Below are positions 60,633-64,000 of a DNA stretch of 64,000 bases, piece after piece. The stretch's first letter is position 1. Each line of letters opens with the position of its first letter. The notes beneath the pieces were generated by a model. The model did not search any database and was not told the origin of the DNA. It saw nothing but the letters and a program-made list of their open reading frames with translations. Made by a program: the position numbers and the translations under genes. This DNA is from CAWHMS01 sp963830495 (GTDB lineage Bacteria; Actinomycetota; Actinomycetes; Propionibacteriales; Nocardioidaceae), in NCBI GenBank assembly GCA_963830495.1, contig CAWHMS010000002.1, positions 744,001-808,000 of the forward strand, written 5' to 3'.

Positions 60633-61088
60633 ATGCACATCCGGGACGCGCGTCCCGACGACCTGGAGCCGGTGCTCCGCATGCTCGACGAGGACGCCAT
60701 CCGCGAGGTGCCCGAGGACCTGGGCGACCTGGCGCCGTACGCCGAGGCGCTCGCGGAGATCGTCGGCGCAGAACACTCCACGGTCCTGGTGGGCGAGGTC
60801 GACGGACAACCGGTGGCCACCGCCCAGGTCACCTGGCAGCGCCGGATGATGTACGGCGCTGGGCTGGTCTGCCAGATCGAGTCTGTCCGGGTCGCCCGCT
60901 CCGCGCGAGGACAGGGCCTCGGACGCGAGCTGATCACGTGGATCGTCGACGACGCTCGGCGACGAGGATGCGCCCGGGTCGAGCTGACGAGCAACGCCGA
61001 GCGGCACGACGCCCGGCGGTTCTACGAGCGGCTCGGCTTCCGGGCCAGTCACATCGGAATGAAGCTCTATCTCGGAGGAGACACATGA
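60633..61088 (+). CDS. GNAT N-acetyltransferase
   Basis: A 151-aa GNAT protein. MHIRDARPDDLEPVLRMLDE is the N-terminal block, VARSARGQGLGRELITWIVD is motif A (Q/RxxGxG/A), and ARRFYERLGFRASHIGMKLYL is the C-terminal block. Start ATG one base after the tam stop, so it is likely in the same transcript, which the MarR operators control. Its stop overlaps the ATG of the VOC gene (ATGA). Confidence 0.9.
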   Translation: MHIRDARPDDLEPVLRMLDEDAIREVPEDLGDLAPYAEALAEIVGAEHSTVLVGEVDGQPVATAQVTWQRRMMYGAGLVCQIESVRVARSARGQGLGRELITWIVDDARRRGCARVELTSNAERHDARRFYERLGFRASHIGMKLYLGGDT

Positions 61089-61102
61089 CATAGCTCCATC
61101 AC

Positions 61103-61447
61103 GTGCAGGTGACGTGCCCGGCCGGCTCGGAGGCCGCCACTCGTGACTTCTACGGCGGCCTGCTCGCACTCGTCGAGGTCGCCAAGCCACCGGTGCTGGC
61201 CGGCCGCGGTGGTGTCTGGTTCCGGGGCGAGGGCTACGAGCTGCACGTCGGCGTGGAGGAGGGATTCCAGCCCGCGCGCAAGGCTCATCCCGCGTTCCTC
61301 GTAGAGGACCTCGATGGTCTCGCCCGGCGGCTCGACGACGCCGGAGTGGGCGTGACGTGGGACGCGAACTTCCCCGGCTATCGGCGATTCCACACCTGCG
61401 ACCCGCACGGCAACCGGGTCGAGATCCTGGCTGCCTCCGCCGACTAG
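61103..61447 (+). CDS. VOC-family (glyoxalase-like) protein; upstream ATG has stop at codon 3
   Basis: A glyoxalase/bleomycin-resistance fold protein of 114 aa from GTG 61103 (VQVTCPAGSEAATRDFYGGL). FRGEGYELHVGVEEGFQPAR and FLVEDLDGLARRLDDAGV, then RRFHTCDPHGNRVEILA, with the metal Glu in VEIL. The family start would be an ATG at 61085 coupled to the GNAT stop (ATGA), reading M-T-stop-L-H-H-V. The TAG at 61091 cuts it at codon 3. With restart at 61103, the LHH stretch, which normally has the first metal His, is lost. Confidence 0.7.
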   Translation: MQVTCPAGSEAATRDFYGGLLALVEVAKPPVLAGRGGVWFRGEGYELHVGVEEGFQPARKAHPAFLVEDLDGLARRLDDAGVGVTWDANFPGYRRFHTCDPHGNRVEILAASAD

Positions 61448-61457
61448 AGTCGAGGGG

Positions 61458-62489
61458 ATGAGCGCCGCTGACGACCTCGCACCCTTCATCGCCGGGCTGC
61501 CGAAGGTGGACCTGCACGTCCATCAGGTCGGATCCGCCTCACCCCGCATCGTGGCCGAGCTCGCGTCCCGGCACACGGACACGAGGGTGCCCACTGACTC
61601 TGACGCGTTGGCCGACTACTTCCGGTTTCGGGACTTCGCGCACTTCGTCGAGGTCTACCTCTCTGTCGTCGATCTGGTGCAGACCGCCGACGACGTACGA
61701 CTGCTGACCTATGAGGTCGCCCACGACATGGCGCGTCAGCAGATCAGGTACGCCGAGCTCACCTGCACGCCGTACACGTCGATCGTGCGTGGCATCCCGG
61801 CCGAGGCCTTCGTGGAGGCGATCGAGGATGCGCGAGTGGCGGCCGAGCGTGACCTCGGCGTGGTGCTGAGGTGGTGTTTCGACATCCCCGGTGAGGACGG
61901 TCTCCCGGCGGCTGAGGAGACAGCGCGGGTCGCGACCGAGATCCCGTGCGACGGGCTGGTCTCCTTCGGTCTGGGTGGTCCGGAGATCGGCGTCGACCGC
62001 CAGCAGTTCGCGCCGTACTTCGACCGCGCCGCAGCGGCAGGACTGCACTCTGTCCCGCATGCCGGCGAGACGACCGGGCCGGAGACCGTGTGGGCGGCGT
62101 TGGAGCACCTGGGGGCCGAGCGGATCGGGCACGGCACCTCCTCCGCTCAGGACCCCGGCCTGCTGACTCAGCTGGCCGAGCGCCGGATCGCGCTCGAGGT
62201 CTGTCCGACCTCAAACGTCGCCACTGGGGCGGTGCGAAGCCTGGAGGCCCACCCGATCCGCAGGTTCCGGGAGGCCGGGGTGGTGGTCACCGTCGGTTCT
62301 GATGATCCGCCGATGTTCGGAACCGACCTCTGCAGCGAGTACGCCGTGGCGGCGCGACTGCTCGGGCTCGACGAGCCTGGTCTGGTGGACCTGGTCCGGG
62401 ACGGCGTACAGGTGTCCTTCGCCGACGAGGTGGTGAAGCGCTCGGTGCTGGCCGACCTGGACGCCTACGCCCGCGCCTCCCTCCCCTGA
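61458..62489 (+). CDS. Adenosine deaminase family, probable aminodeoxyfutalosine deaminase type
   Basis: A 343-aa metal-dependent deaminase. VDLHVHQVGSASPRIVAELA holds the two N-terminal His ligands; HAGETTGPETVW and RIGHGTSSAQDP are the other active-site blocks; VVTVGSDDPPMFGTDL has the Asp pair. The HQVGSASPRIV start and WCFDIPGE block resemble the Streptomyces 6-aminodeoxyfutalosine deaminase (menaquinone futalosine branch), not classical Add. No mqn genes are nearby, so adenosine as substrate cannot be excluded. Confidence 0.88.
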   Translation: MSAADDLAPFIAGLPKVDLHVHQVGSASPRIVAELASRHTDTRVPTDSDALADYFRFRDFAHFVEVYLSVVDLVQTADDVRLLTYEVAHDMARQQIRYAELTCTPYTSIVRGIPAEAFVEAIEDARVAAERDLGVVLRWCFDIPGEDGLPAAEETARVATEIPCDGLVSFGLGGPEIGVDRQQFAPYFDRAAAAGLHSVPHAGETTGPETVWAALEHLGAERIGHGTSSAQDPGLLTQLAERRIALEVCPTSNVATGAVRSLEAHPIRRFREAGVVVTVGSDDPPMFGTDLCSEYAVAARLLGLDEPGLVDLVRDGVQVSFADEVVKRSVLADLDAYARASLP

Positions 62490-62512
62490 CCTGGCCAACT
62501 TCGCCGCGAGTT

Positions 62513-62574
62513 GCGGGATGATGTCCCGCTTCCAACTCCTCGCGCGTGCCAGCTTCCCGCAATTCCGGGGGAAG
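62513..62574. terminator. Two hairpins between convergent genes
   Basis: Between the deaminase and TetR stops: GCGGGA / TCCCGC with a five-base loop (62513-62529), and CTTCCC / GGGAAG (62553-62574). Either can end transcription. Confidence 0.5.
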
Positions 62575-62589
62575 TGAGAAGCGGCTGGG

Positions 62590-63231
62590 TCAGGAGTCGG
62601 GGCGGGTCAGGAGCTCTGGGTCCTTCTCCAGGCCCGACAGACCGTGCCAGGCGAGGTTGACCAGATGCGCGGCGACGACGTCCTTCCCGGGCTTGCGCGC
62701 GTCGAGCCACCACTGACCGGTGGTGCCGACCATGCCGACCAGCATCTGCGCGTACATGGGTGCGTTCTTGGCGTCGAAGCCACGATTCTTGAACTCGCGC
62801 TCGAGGATGTACTCCACCCGGGAGGCGGTGTCGCCGATGATCGACACGAACGAGCCTGACTCCGAGCCGATCGGCGAGTCCCGGACCAGGATGCGGAAGC
62901 CGTCAGGCGCCTGCTCGACGTAGTCCAGCAGCGCGATGGCCGCCTGCTCCAGCAGCTCGCGTGGATCTCCGGCCGTCAACGACGTGCGCATCATGTCGAG
63001 CAGCTGGCGCACCTCACGGTCCACCACGACGGCATACAGACCCTCCTTGCCGCCGAAGTGCTCGTAGACGATCGGCTTCGAGACGCCGGCCCGGGAGGCG
63101 ATCTCCTCGATCGACGCTCCTTCGAAGCCGCGCTCGGCGAAGAGCACCCGCGAGATGTCGATGAGCTGATCGCGCCGCTCTGCGCTCGTCATGCGGGCGC
63201 GCGGGTTGCGCTTCGGCTTGGCCTCCGTCAC
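62590..63231 (-). CDS. TetR-family transcriptional regulator
   Basis: A 213-aa TetR regulator. HTH: RRDQLIDISRVLFAERGFEG, IEEIASRAGVSKPIVYEHFG, with a basic N-terminus (KPKRNPRARMT). The C-terminal domain has TTGQWWLDARKPGKDVVAAH, as in regulators of fatty-acid genes. It is transcribed in the same direction as the desaturase, whose gene ends 27 bases upstream of its start, so a lipid-linked role is plausible. Start ATG 63231. Confidence 0.92.
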   Translation of the reverse strand: MTEAKPKRNPRARMTSAERRDQLIDISRVLFAERGFEGASIEEIASRAGVSKPIVYEHFGGKEGLYAVVVDREVRQLLDMMRTSLTAGDPRELLEQAAIALLDYVEQAPDGFRILVRDSPIGSESGSFVSIIGDTASRVEYILEREFKNRGFDAKNAPMYAQMLVGMVGTTGQWWLDARKPGKDVVAAHLVNLAWHGLSGLEKDPELLTRPDS

Positions 63232-63257
63232 GGGGCGATCATGTCAGTGGAGGTCGC

Positions 63258-64000
63258 TCAGGGAGCCGCGGTGTCGACGCGCCGCTTGTCGAGGCGCTCC
63301 TGGACCGGCCAGCGTACGTCGGAGACCCAGCCGAGCTTCTGCAGCGCCCAGATGATGCGGGCCGAGGTGTCGAGCTGGCCACGGAGTACGCCGTGTCGCG
63401 CGCAGGTCGGGTCGGCATGGTGCAGGTTGTGCCACGACTCACCCATCGAGGGGATGGCGAGCCACCACACGTTGCCGGAGTGGTCTCGGGACTTGAACGG
63501 GCGCTCGCCCACGGTGTGGCAGATGGAGTTGATCGACCAGGTCACGTGGTGCAGCAGGCTGACCCGGACCAGCGAGGCCCAGAAGAACGCAGTCGCGGCG
63601 CCCATCCAGGACATCGACCACAGGCCGCCGACGAGCGCGGGCAGCAGCAGTGACACCGCAACCCAGAGGGGGAACTGCCGCGACACCTTCACGATGTCCG
63701 GGTCCTTCATCAGGTCGGGCGCGTACTGCCGCTGGTTGGTCTGCTCCTCGTCGAAGAGCCAGCCCATGTGTGCGTAGAAGAGGCCCTTGGTCAGTGCCGG
63801 GATGGACTCGCCGTACCGCCACGGCGAGTGCGGGTCGCCGTCGCGGTCGGAGAACTTGTGGTGCTTGCGGTGGTCGGAGACCCAGCGGACGACCGGACCC
63901 TGGATGGCCATGGAGCCCGCGACGGCCAGCGCGATCTTGGTGCCCCGGTTGGGCTTGAACGACTTGTGGGTGAAGAGCCGGTGGAAGCCCACCGTGATGC
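63258..64000 (-). CDS. Membrane fatty-acid desaturase (N-terminus cut by window edge)
   Basis: Acyl-CoA/acyl-lipid desaturase. The three His boxes are intact: HRLFTH at the left, HRKHHKFSD in the middle and HNLHHADP near the C-terminus. Membrane helices: GTKIALAVAGSMAIQG and PLWVAVSLLLPALVGG. About 247 C-terminal residues are present; the frame stays open past 64000, so roughly the first 60-80 residues lie outside. Likely delta-9. Transcribed toward the TetR gene, 27 bases away, so probably the same operon. Confidence 0.93.
   Translation of the reverse strand, partial: ITVGFHRLFTHKSFKPNRGTKIALAVAGSMAIQGPVVRWVSDHRKHHKFSDRDGDPHSPWRYGESIPALTKGLFYAHMGWLFDEEQTNQRQYAPDLMKDPDIVKVSRQFPLWVAVSLLLPALVGGLWSMSWMGAATAFFWASLVRVSLLHHVTWSINSICHTVGERPFKSRDHSGNVWWLAIPSMGESWHNLHHADPTCARHGVLRGQLDTSARIIWALQKLGWVSDVRWPVQERLDKRRVDTAAP

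Overview
The window is high-GC, densely coded DNA from an actinobacterium, most likely of the Nocardioides/Nocardioidaceae type. The support is the gene content (DtxR/IdeR-type regulator, RpfB, SepX/GlpR-like membrane protein, acyl-ACP desaturase, GPGG small membrane protein, MoxR-DUF58-DUF4129 operon), frequent GTG starts and many 4-base ATGA/GTGA start-stop overlaps. The assignment is inferred from gene families, not from a marker gene. No rRNA or CRISPR array was seen.

Layout. 1-7.2 kb: photolyase (cut by the left edge), DtxR regulator, MFS transporter, glycine-betaine-type binding lipoprotein, GPGG membrane peptide, DUF2252 protein (frameshifted), META-domain lipoprotein, DUF2277 protein. 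7.3-13.5 kb: two small secreted/membrane proteins, then a tightly overlapping minus-strand operon DUF4129 - membrane protein - MoxR ATPase - DUF58 - membrane protein, preceded by a flavin oxidoreductase. 13.6-17.7 kb: DUF1800/DUF1501 export pair and two hypothetical genes. 17.7-20.4 kb: tRNA-Arg(CCU) followed by a scrap zone with a truncated IS110 transposase, an alpha/beta hydrolase, a broken coiled-coil/TM gene and the tail of an HNH endonuclease. 20.4-37.6 kb is largely core: lytic transglycosylase, paired M16 peptidases, phosphoglucomutase, MscL, SAF/CpaB protein, FmdB zinc ribbon, penicillin-acylase family enzyme, 5-formyl-THF cyclo-ligase, UTP-glucose-1-phosphate uridylyltransferase, the molybdenum-cofactor cluster moeA-moaC-mogA, and a frameshifted SepX/GlpR-like gene.

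37.7-47.7 kb is an accessory region. It opens at tRNA-Ala(CGC) with a broken excisionase and an integrase truncated by fusion to a decayed acyl-CoA ligase. It continues with DUF899, a RibD/DHFR-like reductase, a TetR-controlled membrane operon, a zinc-knuckle peptide, a SnoaL-like protein, a second integrase fragment, a hydrolase fragment, an ECF sigma factor with an overlapping membrane beta-propeller partner, a VapC remnant and a GNAT enzyme.

47.8-64 kb is core again: acyl-ACP desaturase, membrane PD40 protein, protein O-mannosyltransferase, rsmI-metG-tatD-rpfB-rsmA-ispE, an ABC-F gene reduced to its two ends, a MarR regulator facing a trans-aconitate methyltransferase-like gene across two palindromic operators, GNAT, a VOC gene with a stop at codon 3, an adenosine/aminodeoxyfutalosine deaminase, a TetR regulator and a membrane fatty-acid desaturase running off the right edge.

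The most striking signals are many single-base frameshifts, including in core-looking genes (either draft-assembly indels or real decay), the ABC-F internal-deletion relic, the 22-bp direct/inverted repeat block between rsmA and ispE, the tRNA-Ala integration scar, and the palindromic MarR operators. No complete, clearly novel multi-gene system was recognised.
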